From: JAJFUV01 sp964384215
Lineage (GTDB): Bacteria > Acidobacteriota > Terriglobia > Bryobacterales > Bryobacteraceae
Reading direction: 5' to 3'
Length of the DNA stretch: 64,000 nucleotides
NCBI GenBank assembly: GCA_964384215.1
Contig: CAYLLB010000001.1
Location: forward strand, 144,325-208,324
A program made the position numbers and the translations under genes. Numbering within the stretch: position 1 is the stretch's first letter; each line of letters opens with the position of its first letter. This document shows, in pieces, positions 7,786 through 15,416 of the stretch. The notes beneath the pieces are model-generated. The model made no database searches. It saw only the letters and a program-made list of their open reading frames with translations, and had not been told where the DNA came from.

Positions 7786-9464
7786 GATGGATTCTCCTGA
7801 CCCGTGTCTTGGTCCGCCTTGAGGCTGTGGGCGAACTGTTCGGCCCAGCGATCCGGGTGTGCCCCGTGGCGCCGCTGGCCGTTGCTTCCTTGCTGCTGTG
7901 AGGATTCCTGTCCCTGCCCGGAGAACCCTCGAGACGCGTTCTGCTCCGAACTCGAGGGATCTTGCCGGGCCTGTGAGGAGGAGGAGACAAAGCTTTCCGA
8001 CGATGCAATAGTGTCTGCGTGATATCCGGCGGTCTCGAGGCGCGCGACGAGGCTCCCCAGTTCCGTGCGTAACGATTGGTTGAGTGCCGTGTCGGCAGTG
8101 CGGACCGCCACACGGACTTCTCCACCTCTCTCTGCCACCTGGACTTCCACCTTGTGACTGTTGTCGGCCGGGATTTGAACGACGATCTCGCGCGCCGTGC
8201 GTGGCTGCGCGGCCTCTACCCGGTTCACGTTGACGCGCGCCACGATCTCCGTGTGTGGAAGCAGATCGGTCATAGTGACGGTGGCAGGCCGTGCACCCGC
8301 ATCTGGAACCGGCTTGGCGTGGGAAGTAACACCAGTGCTGGCCGGCACGGGCTCAACGGAGCGGACCGTTGCGGCGGTGGGCTGGTTCTGGCGTGGCCCC
8401 TCAGGGCTTTCCGCTGTGACGGCGCGCACTTTCTCCAGCTTGGGTGCATCCTCCACGCCGCAGTCTGTGCGCGTGGCTCGGCGTGGTGGGTCCACTACCG
8501 TCTTGGGCGCCTCAGTGCGTTCTTCGCGAGAAGAAACCGGACTATCCGCCACAGCGGCGTCTGGGGCGACGGGACGCGCCGTCGTTACAGAGGTACGAAG
8601 CTTAGCTGGCGTCGTTATGGCTGGCGCGAATTCCGCCTGCGCGACCGGACGCGAAGGCGTTACCCGCGCGGGGGGCTGGGGAGATGTTGCCTCTTCCTGC
8701 GCCGGTTCAGTGGATGCAGCCGTTTGAACCGGACCAAGTCCGGTTTGAGGATTCTTGTCCAACTCTTTCAAGCACAAAGAAAAAGCCAGAGAAGGCGCGA
8801 CGGGTTCCTGCTTCAGATCCGGCTTTGTCCCATCCAGTTGTTGCAGTGTGGAGACGGATCTTGCGTCGTCAGAGACGACCTTTTCGGCTGGGACCGCCGT
8901 TTCGCTCGGCGCAACTTCTTGCACGGGCCCGTTGACGAACGACGATCCAACCGCGATCTCGAACGTTCCATTATTCGTTGCCTCAGTTGCGGCGACCGGT
9001 TCCGGCCTGGAAGGACAACCGATCCCTTTCTTTGCCGCCAGCAAGTCGCCGGTGACCTCACACTCGATTTCCTGTGGTTTCAAATCGGGAATTCCGTCGC
9101 CGCCTGGTTCAATTTGGGGCACGGGAATCGGGATGGGCGCCGGAAGTGCGATTACGGCGACCGCGACAAGGTCCGGGCGGACGGAAGCATCGTCGGGTTC
9201 TTCAGGATTGTCCGCTTCCCGGTCGCACGACGCGGCGGCAGGTGTACGGACATTTGTCAGAGTGCTCGCTTCACCGGATGCCAACCCGTTGACTGTCAAG
9301 AAGTTGGCATCAATGATAGCGTCCACCAACTGCGCAAACTGTGAGGTGCAATCCGTCATCGTGCCGGTTCCTGAATCGTCCGCTTTGGCGCAGAAGCCAA
9401 GATCGGATCCTTGCCCTGGCATGATCGGCGCCAAGTTGGGGAAGGGAATGATTGCCGGCGTCAC
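7761..9464 (-). CDS. fliK: FliK-like flagellar hook-length control protein
   Basis: Predicted secreted ruler that measures hook length and signals FlhB. The first 430 residues are low-complexity (Pro, Ala, Thr, Val), as usual for FliK. The C-terminal 120 residues contain a Flg_hook-type domain (IVVQIPADNSHKVEVQVAER, LRTELGSLVARLETAGYHAD) and a polar Gln/Ser-rich tail. The start is a GTG with no strong Shine-Dalgarno, so the exact start is uncertain. It is the first gene of the leftward operon, downstream of a sigma-28-like promoter, and immediately precedes flgD and flgE as in many fliK loci. Confidence 0.85.
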   Translation of the reverse strand: MTPAIIPFPNLAPIMPGQGSDLGFCAKADDSGTGTMTDCTSQFAQLVDAIIDANFLTVNGLASGEASTLTNVRTPAAASCDREADNPEEPDDASVRPDLVAVAVIALPAPIPIPVPQIEPGGDGIPDLKPQEIECEVTGDLLAAKKGIGCPSRPEPVAATEATNNGTFEIAVGSSFVNGPVQEVAPSETAVPAEKVVSDDARSVSTLQQLDGTKPDLKQEPVAPSLAFSLCLKELDKNPQTGLGPVQTAASTEPAQEEATSPQPPARVTPSRPVAQAEFAPAITTPAKLRTSVTTARPVAPDAAVADSPVSSREERTEAPKTVVDPPRRATRTDCGVEDAPKLEKVRAVTAESPEGPRQNQPTAATVRSVEPVPASTGVTSHAKPVPDAGARPATVTMTDLLPHTEIVARVNVNRVEAAQPRTAREIVVQIPADNSHKVEVQVAERGGEVRVAVRTADTALNQSLRTELGSLVARLETAGYHADTIASSESFVSSSSQARQDPSSSEQNASRGFSGQGQESSQQQGSNGQRRHGAHPDRWAEQFAHSLKADQDTGQENPSWQSIFNR

Positions 9465-9605
9465 GACTAGGCGAAGAGCACAACAAGGGCCATTGCTGCG
9501 CCGAGGAGAATCAGCAAGTTAGTGAAGAGAATGGCGGCAATGATTTGGCGGGACCCGCGAAAACGGCAATATTATGGCGTTGAAGGAAGTTCCCTTCTAT
9601 TGCCC

Positions 9606-9632
9606 TTATCGGTCAAAGGGCGGGTATTTCTA
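9606..9632 (-). promoter_or_regulatory. Sigma-28 (FliA)-type promoter upstream of fliK-flgD-flgE operon
   Basis: On the minus strand the site reads TAGA, 15 nt, ACCGATAA. The known sigma-28 consensus is TAAA-N15-GCCGATAA, so it matches 3 of 4 bases at -35 and 7 of 8 at -10 with exact spacing. It lies about 140 nt upstream of the fliK start in the divergent intergenic region, correctly oriented. Confidence 0.7.
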
Positions 9633-9684
9633 AGTTTTTTCTAACGGCATCCGGATTGCTTACTACCGCAAGCGGAGCCGTCCG

Positions 9685-10410
9685 ATGGATCGCCTGACAA
9701 TTTCCGCTGCCAGTGGCCTTCGCGCCCGTATGGAGTCGATGGAGATTCTGGCCAATAATCTGGCCAACGCCTCGGCGTCCGGTTACAAATTGGACCGGGA
9801 GTTCTACAGCCTTTATGCAGCGCCTGAATCTGACGGGATCATCAGCCAGTTGCCCCTCATCGACCGTCAGTGGACCGATTTTTCGCAAGGCACGCTGACG
9901 CCCACCGGAAACCCGCTGGACCTGGCGTTGTCCGGAAGCGGCTTCTTTGAGGTCAACGGTCCGAACGGCACGCTCTACACGCGCAACGGTTCGCTTCAAC
10001 TCTCTGCCGGTGGAAGGCTCGAGACCAAGGAAGGATACGCCATACGGGCCGTCGGTGGTGGAACCATCACGGTCGATCCCAACCGCCCTGTCGAGATCAG
10101 TCCGGACGGTGCCGTCTGGCAGCAGGGCGTCGAGGTGGGTCGCATCCAGCTCACGGACGTCTCGCAATCTTCGGCACTCACCAAGCAGAACGGGCTTTAC
10201 TTTCATCTGGATCCAGGTTCAGGGGTGAGTGTAGGTGCGTCGTCGGCACGAGTGCAGCAAGGGAAGCTGGAGAGCTCCAATGTAGGGACTGCGGAGGCGA
10301 CGGTTCGCATGATCAGCGTCATGCGCCAGTTCGAAATGCTTCAGCGCGCCGTTACGCTGGGTGCGGAAATGAACCGTCGTGGCGTGGAAGAAGTCGCCAA
10401 GCTGGGCTAG
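9685..10410 (+). CDS. flgF: Flagellar proximal rod protein FlgF
   Basis: Rod subunit of the basal body, 241 residues. The N-terminal motif (LTISAASGLRARMESMEILA then NNLANASASGYK) and the C-terminal region (VRMISVMRQFEMLQRAV) are of the FlgF/FlgG/FlgE family. Its length and its place directly before flgG indicate FlgF. GGAG lies 8 nt upstream of the ATG. It is the first gene of the rightward flgFGAHIJM operon, divergent from fliK across a 220-bp gap. Confidence 0.93.
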   Translation: MDRLTISAASGLRARMESMEILANNLANASASGYKLDREFYSLYAAPESDGIISQLPLIDRQWTDFSQGTLTPTGNPLDLALSGSGFFEVNGPNGTLYTRNGSLQLSAGGRLETKEGYAIRAVGGGTITVDPNRPVEISPDGAVWQQGVEVGRIQLTDVSQSSALTKQNGLYFHLDPGSGVSVGASSARVQQGKLESSNVGTAEATVRMISVMRQFEMLQRAVTLGAEMNRRGVEEVAKLG

Positions 10411-10443
10411 CAGGCCAGCGGACGGCAAGGAGGAACGGGAGAC

Positions 10444-11235
10444 ATGATTCGATCGCTATACAGCGCCGCCAGCGGGATGACCGCGCAACAAATGAACGTC
10501 GACAATATCGCGCACAATCTGGCGAATGCCAATACCGTCGGATACAAGGCGCGCAGGGCGCAGTTTCAGGACCTGCTGTATCAGAGCATGGTGCAGCCGG
10601 GTGCGGCAGCTGGTTCCCAGACGGTGGTGCCGAGCGGGCTACAAGTCGGCTTGGGAACACGCGCTGCCTCGAACGAAATCACCTTCACGCAAGGGAATTT
10701 CGTTACCACGAACAACACTTATGACCTGGTCATTGAGGGCCGCGGCTTCTTCCAGGTCCGAAGACCCAATGGCGAGCTGGCATACACGCGCGCGGGCGAC
10801 TTTCACCTGGACCGCGACGGCAACATGGTCACCGCCGATGGCGACTTGCTGGAGCCGCAAATCACGATTCCCGCCGAGGCGCAATCCGTCACAATCGCCG
10901 CGGATGGCACCGTGAGCTATACGCAGCCGGGGCAAACCGCCGCCCAGGTCATTGGACAGATTCAACTCGCCAATTTCACCAACCCCGCGGGGCTCAACAG
11001 CTTAGGCCGGAACCTCTTCACGCCGACCGATGCTTCGGGTGAAGCCATCGTCGGCGTTCCTGGCGGTCAGGAGGGCTTGGGCACATTGTTGCAAGGGTAT
11101 CAGGAGCAGTCCAACGTCAGCGTGGTGGAGGAATTCATCAATCTGATCGTGGCGCAACGGGCGTACGAGGCCAACTCCAAAGTGGTCAAAGCCTCCGACG
11201 AGATGTACCAGCAGATTAACAACTTGACGCGATGA
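10444..11235 (+). CDS. flgG: Flagellar distal rod protein FlgG
   Basis: Distal rod subunit, 263 residues. It has the textbook N-terminus (MIRSLYSAASGMTAQQMNVD then NIAHNLANANTVGYK) and C-terminus (NVSVVEEFINLIVAQRAYEA then NSKVVKASDEM). A strong GGAGGAACGGGAG Shine-Dalgarno region precedes the ATG. It overlaps flgA by four bases (ATGA). Confidence 0.98.
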   Translation: MIRSLYSAASGMTAQQMNVDNIAHNLANANTVGYKARRAQFQDLLYQSMVQPGAAAGSQTVVPSGLQVGLGTRAASNEITFTQGNFVTTNNTYDLVIEGRGFFQVRRPNGELAYTRAGDFHLDRDGNMVTADGDLLEPQITIPAEAQSVTIAADGTVSYTQPGQTAAQVIGQIQLANFTNPAGLNSLGRNLFTPTDASGEAIVGVPGGQEGLGTLLQGYQEQSNVSVVEEFINLIVAQRAYEANSKVVKASDEMYQQINNLTR

Positions 11236-12128
11236 AACGGCTCTTGATACTTGTCGCCTTGCCCCTGATCGCCAGCGACTGCTTGCCAGTGGGGGGCGAC
11301 CGCATCACCGTGGCAGACTTGGCGCGTGCGGTCCCGGCCTTTGCGGCAGCGCCGGCTACCGATGTACTTGGCTATGCACCGGAACCCGGCTTTCACCGTT
11401 CGTTTTCGGCCGCGGACCTGCAACGCTGGGCGCGCCGTTACGGCTTGAACGAAAACCGCTTCACGGCCGGCGCCTGTTTCGAGCGAACAGCGGCTCCATT
11501 GACCGAAGCTGCCGTCCTGGAAGCAATACGCCTCGCGGTCGCGGTACCGGACGCGCGCGTGGAGGTGCTTGAGTTCAGCCGGCGGCCAGTACCGGAAGGG
11601 AGACTTGAATTTCCCCGTAGTGGTCTTGTGGTCTCCCCGCGCTGGCATCCTGGGGAAGCCGTAGTTTGGAAAGGGCGGGTGCAATACGCAGATGGGCGCA
11701 GTTTCCCAATCTGGGCGCGGGCGGTCATTGGGATTACTGGCAAGCACGTGGTGGCCAGACGGGCTTTACCGGTGGGGCAGGTCATCGTGGCGGATCAGGT
11801 GGCGCTAGAAGACTACGAGCGGCTGCCGTTTTCGCCTTCGGAACCCGACAAGATCGAAGATGTGGTAGGACGCATACCGAGACGTGGCATCGAGGCTGGC
11901 AAAGGGGTATCGGCCGCGATCCTCGGGGAGCCGAGGGTGGTAGAGAAGGGCGACCGTGTTGTGGTTGAGGTGCGGACCGGTTCCATGAAACTCACCATGG
12001 ACACGGTTTCCGAAACCGGCGGAAGGTCCGGCGAGACAGTGGTCTTGCGGAATCTATCCAGCGGGAAACGTTTTCGAGCGCGGATCGAAGGGAAAGGACG
12101 GGCGGTTTCTTTGGGCCCGACAGCATGA
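11232..12128 (+). CDS. flgA: P-ring assembly chaperone FlgA
   Basis: Periplasmic chaperone for P-ring formation by FlgI, 298 residues. A signal peptide (residues 1-15) is followed by a variable N-terminal half and the conserved C-terminal SAF/FlgA domain (VVARRALPVGQVIVADQVAL, GRIPRRGIEAGKGVSAAIL, VEKGDRVVVEVRTGSMKLTM and GKRFRARIEGKGR). ATGA overlaps join it to flgG upstream and flgH downstream. Confidence 0.92.
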   Translation: MKRLLILVALPLIASDCLPVGGDRITVADLARAVPAFAAAPATDVLGYAPEPGFHRSFSAADLQRWARRYGLNENRFTAGACFERTAAPLTEAAVLEAIRLAVAVPDARVEVLEFSRRPVPEGRLEFPRSGLVVSPRWHPGEAVVWKGRVQYADGRSFPIWARAVIGITGKHVVARRALPVGQVIVADQVALEDYERLPFSPSEPDKIEDVVGRIPRRGIEAGKGVSAAILGEPRVVEKGDRVVVEVRTGSMKLTMDTVSETGGRSGETVVLRNLSSGKRFRARIEGKGRAVSLGPTA

Positions 12129-12826
12129 GAACGCCTATTGGTTGTGTTTTGTTAACGTTTCTTCTTCTTACTGCCCCGGCGATTGCGCGGCACAAGGAAC
12201 CAGCCAAGCCCTTGTCGGCGCTGGACCAGTACATCCGTGATGCCAACTTGCGCGGACAGGCTGCCGGCGTGACCACGACGCCCGGGTCTCTTTGGCGGTC
12301 CGGGGGGAGCCTGGCGGACCTGGCTTGCGATCCGCGCGCCTCCCGGCTTGATGACTTGATCACCATTGTGGTCAGCGACAAGGCCTCGGCGATAGCCAAA
12401 GGCGGCAGCTCCTCGGCGCGGTCGAGCACAGCCAAACACTCCGTATCTTCGTTGTTCGGGGTCACTCGCGCCACCGGGCCGCTAAGCAACCTGACAAACC
12501 TCTCCGGAGACACGAAGCTTGAAGGGCAAGGTGAAACCAGCCGCGAATCGGCGTTAACGACAACACTTTCGGCGCGCGTCATGCACGTTTTGCCGAACGG
12601 TTACCTGGCGGTGGAAGGGGTGAAGGACATTATGGTGAACTCCGAACGTCAGGTAGTCACTGTGCGCGGAGTCATCCGGCCTTCGGACCTCAGCCCGGCG
12701 AACGCAGTGACTTCCGATCGCGTGGCGCAGTTGGAAGTAAGAGTGAATGGGAAAGGCGTGGTCGGCGACGCCGTGAGGCGGCCGTTCATTCTCTACCGCA
12801 TCCTGATGGGGCTGCTGCCCTTCTGA
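12125..12826 (+). CDS. flgH: Flagellar L-ring protein FlgH
   Basis: Outer-membrane L-ring subunit, 233 residues. The conserved core is visible: GSLWRSGGSLADLACDPRAS, RLDDLITIVVSDKASA, then LSARVMHVLPNGYLAVEG and VRGVIRPSDLSPANAVTSDR. The N-terminus is a signal peptide ending TAPAIA, which looks like a signal peptidase I site; no lipobox cysteine is seen, whereas FlgH is usually a lipoprotein. Its presence indicates a Gram-negative envelope. Confidence 0.95.
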   Translation: MRTPIGCVLLTFLLLTAPAIARHKEPAKPLSALDQYIRDANLRGQAAGVTTTPGSLWRSGGSLADLACDPRASRLDDLITIVVSDKASAIAKGGSSSARSSTAKHSVSSLFGVTRATGPLSNLTNLSGDTKLEGQGETSRESALTTTLSARVMHVLPNGYLAVEGVKDIMVNSERQVVTVRGVIRPSDLSPANAVTSDRVAQLEVRVNGKGVVGDAVRRPFILYRILMGLLPF

Positions 12827-12833
12827 GATCCAT

Positions 12834-13934
12834 ATGCGCAAAGTAGTTTCAATGGTGGTGGCGTGGACCCTAGCGGTGGCCCTTCCGGCGGGCGCGGCGA
12901 CGCGCTTGAAAGATCTGGCGGCGTGGGAAGGTGTGCGCGACAACCAATTGGTCGGTTACGGGCTGGTTGTCGGGCTGGCCGGAACGGGAGACAAACGGCA
13001 GACGATCTTCTCGGCGCAGACGCTGACGAACATCCTGCAGAGAATGGGTGTAGTGGTCAGTTCCTCGGCAATCCAGGTACGAAACGTGGCGGCGGTGATG
13101 GTTACCTCAAGTCTGCCCGCGTACGCGCAACCGGGTGCGAGGATCGATGTTACGGCGGCGGCCATTGGCGATGCGACGAACCTGCAAGGGGGCCTGCTGG
13201 TGCTGACACCGCTGAAGGGCGTGGATGGCCAGGTATACGCCGTGGCGCAGGGGCCGGTGGTGACCGGTGGTTTTGTCGCCGGCCGGGGTGGGAGTTCGCA
13301 GACTTTGAATCATCCGACCGTGGGCCGTCTTCCCGGGGGCGCCACGGTGGAAAAACCGTCGCCGTCGCCTTTGCTCGGTCCCAAACTGCGGCTACAACTT
13401 AGGCACGCGGACTTCACTACATCGGCGCGAATAGCAGAAGCGGTGAACAAGAAATTCCCCATGACCGTGCCGGTCGCACGTGCCGAGAATGCCGCACTGG
13501 TGGTGATTGATACGCCGGCTTCCTACCAGGCGAACACCACGGAATTCATTGCCGCGATCGAAAACCTGACGCTGGATGCCGACCGGGCTGCCCGGATTGT
13601 CATTAACGAACGCACCGGGACCATTGTGATGGGCAAGCAGGTGAGAATCGCGCCAGTGGCAGTCATGCACGGCGCTCTTACGGTGGAAGTGCAAACCTCG
13701 TATGCCGTGTCGCAGCCGGCGCCGTTTTCCAAGGGCACCACCGAGGTTGTACCGCAGGTGGCTGTGTCGGCAAAAGAAGAGAAAGCCAAGAACCTTGTGC
13801 TGAAGGAGGGCGCCACGGTGGAAGAACTCGTGCGCGCGCTGGCATCGATCGGCGCTACGCCGCGTGACATTATCGCCATTCTGCAAAACCTTCGCGCCGC
13901 AGGTGCGGTCGAGGCTGAACTGGAGGTCATTTAG
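12834..13934 (+). CDS. flgI: Flagellar P-ring protein FlgI
   Basis: Periplasmic P-ring subunit, 366 residues, a usual length. After a signal peptide (about residues 1-20) come the conserved LKDLAAWEGVRDNQLVGYGL and VGLAGTGDKRQTIFSAQTL, and later VVINERTGTIVMGKQVRIAP and the C-terminal LVRALASIGATPRDIIAILQ. It starts 7 nt after flgH and is followed 3 nt later by flgJ. Confidence 0.97.
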   Translation: MRKVVSMVVAWTLAVALPAGAATRLKDLAAWEGVRDNQLVGYGLVVGLAGTGDKRQTIFSAQTLTNILQRMGVVVSSSAIQVRNVAAVMVTSSLPAYAQPGARIDVTAAAIGDATNLQGGLLVLTPLKGVDGQVYAVAQGPVVTGGFVAGRGGSSQTLNHPTVGRLPGGATVEKPSPSPLLGPKLRLQLRHADFTTSARIAEAVNKKFPMTVPVARAENAALVVIDTPASYQANTTEFIAAIENLTLDADRAARIVINERTGTIVMGKQVRIAPVAVMHGALTVEVQTSYAVSQPAPFSKGTTEVVPQVAVSAKEEKAKNLVLKEGATVEELVRALASIGATPRDIIAILQNLRAAGAVEAELEVI

Positions 13935-13937
13935 GCC

Positions 13938-14273
13938 ATGGTAGAAATGGGTGCAGCGGTGAATGCCGCGATGGCCGGGAGCAGTTGGCAGGGCGACGAC
14001 CCGGCGAAAGTGAAAGAGGCGGCGTCGCAATTTGAAGCCTTGCTGATCGCTCAGATGCTCAAGTCGATGCGGTCCGCCACATCGGATGGCTGGCTGGGCG
14101 CGGGGGAGGATCAAGCCGGAATGTCGATGATGGAGATGGGCGAGGAGTGCCTGGCTGAGATGATGGCCCGCCAGGGCGGGCTAGGGCTGGCAAACATGGT
14201 GGAACGAGGGCTCACGGATACAGCCGCCGGTTCGGGCGCTAAAATGAGCCGGAGAGGGTACGATGCGCATTGA
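13938..14273 (+). CDS. flgJ: Rod-binding protein, FlgJ N-terminal domain only
   Basis: Rod-cap-like protein of 111 residues. The conserved KVKEAASQFEALLIAQMLKS motif and the GMSMMEMGEECLAEMMARQG segment match the rod-binding half of FlgJ. The muramidase domain of enterobacterial FlgJ is absent; single-domain FlgJ is common outside the gamma-proteobacteria, where a separate lytic enzyme opens the wall. It overlaps flgM by 11 nt. Confidence 0.9.
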   Translation: MVEMGAAVNAAMAGSSWQGDDPAKVKEAASQFEALLIAQMLKSMRSATSDGWLGAGEDQAGMSMMEMGEECLAEMMARQGGLGLANMVERGLTDTAAGSGAKMSRRGYDAH

Positions 14274-14538
14274 AAACACGCAGGTCGGGGCAGCAGGAGC
14301 CAGCGCCGTCGAGCAGGCGGCGGCCAAGACCGCTGCGACGGACGTTCGGCAGCGGCGCAGTGCCGAGGATCGCGATTCGGTAGAGATCTCGGGCTTGTCG
14401 GCGAGCCTGTCGGCCGCGACAGACCGGGAAGCGAGAATCGAGCAATTGCGGCTTGAGGTGCAGGCAGGTCAATACAACCCTCCGGCCAGTGAAGTGGCCC
14501 GGTCCATCGTCGACGAAACGCTTACAGAGAGAAAGTAA
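14263..14538 (+). CDS. flgM: Anti-sigma-28 factor FlgM
   Basis: Predicted inhibitor of FliA (sigma-28), exported through the finished hook. It has 91 residues: a disordered N-terminal half, then the FlgM-type helices RIEQLRLEVQAGQYNPPASE and VARSIVDETLTERK. It is the last gene of the flgF operon and faces fliS convergently across 24 nt. The two sigma-28-like promoters in this island are its likely indirect targets. Confidence 0.88.
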   Translation: MRIENTQVGAAGASAVEQAAAKTAATDVRQRRSAEDRDSVEISGLSASLSAATDREARIEQLRLEVQAGQYNPPASEVARSIVDETLTERK

Positions 14539-14562
14539 TCGCTGTCGGGGTAAGGGAAAGCG

Positions 14563-14991
14563 TCAATAACAACAGCTCAGCTGGGCGTGCTGCGCGTCGG
14601 GTTCAGTCTCGAAAGCCTGGGGCAGTGCGGACTCTTGCCGGCACCCATCCCAACCTTCCAGAAGCGTTTTGAGCAGCGTGGAGACTTCCGCCAGCGGCGG
14701 ATCCGCCTGTTGGAACTGCGCTTCGAGCAGCTTCCGCTGCATGTAGTCATAGAGCTCGGAGAGATCCCGTGCAATGGAGCAGATTTCCTTGTGCTGGAGA
14801 CTCGATGTCAACTCCGCGAGGATCATGAGCGCCCGGTTGATACTCTGCGTGCGCCGCCGAATGTCGCCGCCATGAAGCGCACTACGTGCACCCTCGACGG
14901 ATTCGATGGCTGCCCTATAGAGTATTCGTACCAATTCCAGCGGGTCTGCAGTCAAAATCTTGCTTTCCAGGTAGGCTTCGTATGCGTTCAT
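14563..14991 (-). CDS. fliS: Flagellin export chaperone FliS
   Basis: Cytoplasmic chaperone that binds the C-terminus of flagellin. It is 142 residues from the chosen start, opening MNAYEAYLESKILTADPLEL then VRILYRAAIESV, a good FliS match, with a four-helix pattern. The frame continues upstream to a GTG overlapping the flaG stop, but AAGGAAAG 9 nt before the ATG at 14991 and the family start favour 14991. The tail carries an unusual Cys-Cys-Tyr ending. Confidence 0.92.
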   Translation of the reverse strand: MNAYEAYLESKILTADPLELVRILYRAAIESVEGARSALHGGDIRRRTQSINRALMILAELTSSLQHKEICSIARDLSELYDYMQRKLLEAQFQQADPPLAEVSTLLKTLLEGWDGCRQESALPQAFETEPDAQHAQLSCCY

Positions 14992-15053
14992 CAGTCTCGG
15001 CTTTCCTTCTGGAAATCTCATCGGCCATGCCGGGACGGTGAACACGTTTTCTT

Positions 15054-15338
15054 TCACTCCTGGAGCAGCCTCAAGTCCTCCGCCAATCGCAGGACGGATT
15101 CGGGCGGGATCTGCCGGATAACCTCGTTGGTCTGGCGGTTGACGATCCTGACGACAGGTTTTCGCGTCTCGCGATCCAACACGAAGGTGAGTTCGTTGTC
15201 CTGCCCGAATAGTTCCGTTTCGCTAAGCGCCTTGACCGCCTGGACAATATCCTGATTTTCGACGGTTTCTGTTGCGCTCATTGGGGATGGCACGACGGCG
15301 AGCGCCTGTGTGCTGGATTGAATTGACCCGATTTCCAT
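15054..15338 (-). CDS. flaG: FlaG family protein
   Basis: Small (94-residue) flagellar accessory protein. The conserved FlaG core is present: LTFVLDRETRKPVVRIVNRQ then TNEVIRQIPPESVLRLAEDL. FlaG influences filament length in some species. A perfect AGGAGG Shine-Dalgarno lies 6 nt before the ATG, and a strong sigma-28-like promoter lies about 45 nt upstream. fliS follows on the same strand. Confidence 0.93.
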   Translation of the reverse strand: MEIGSIQSSTQALAVVPSPMSATETVENQDIVQAVKALSETELFGQDNELTFVLDRETRKPVVRIVNRQTNEVIRQIPPESVLRLAEDLRLLQE

Positions 15339-15380
15339 GGGGTGCCTCCTATAGGCGAATATCCTTCGCCCTATGGTTCC

Positions 15381-15407
15381 TTATCGGCCACCCGAGGTTG
15401 AGTCTTA
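15381..15407 (-). promoter_or_regulatory. Sigma-28 (FliA)-type promoter upstream of flaG-fliS
   Basis: On the minus strand the site reads TAAG, 15 nt, GCCGATAA: a perfect -10 and 3 of 4 bases at -35 against the sigma-28 consensus, with exact spacing. Transcription would start near 15373, giving a leader of roughly 35 nt before flaG. It sits between flaG and the 3' end of the VCBS gene. Confidence 0.8.
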
Positions 15408-15416
15408 GCAAAGATC

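Noticed and set aside
9468..9560. Minus-strand frame ending LLILLGAAMALVVLFA two bases before the fliK GTG, looking like a small membrane peptide.
   Set aside because: An in-frame TAA lies just upstream, no ATG or GTG precedes the hydrophobic part, and no Shine-Dalgarno is placed for the only TTG. A coupled leader peptide is possible but unsupported.
9631..9657. Possible plus-strand sigma-28 promoter for flgF (TAAG-N15-TCCGGATT).
   Set aside because: Only a few of eight -10 bases match; too weak next to the two good minus-strand sites.
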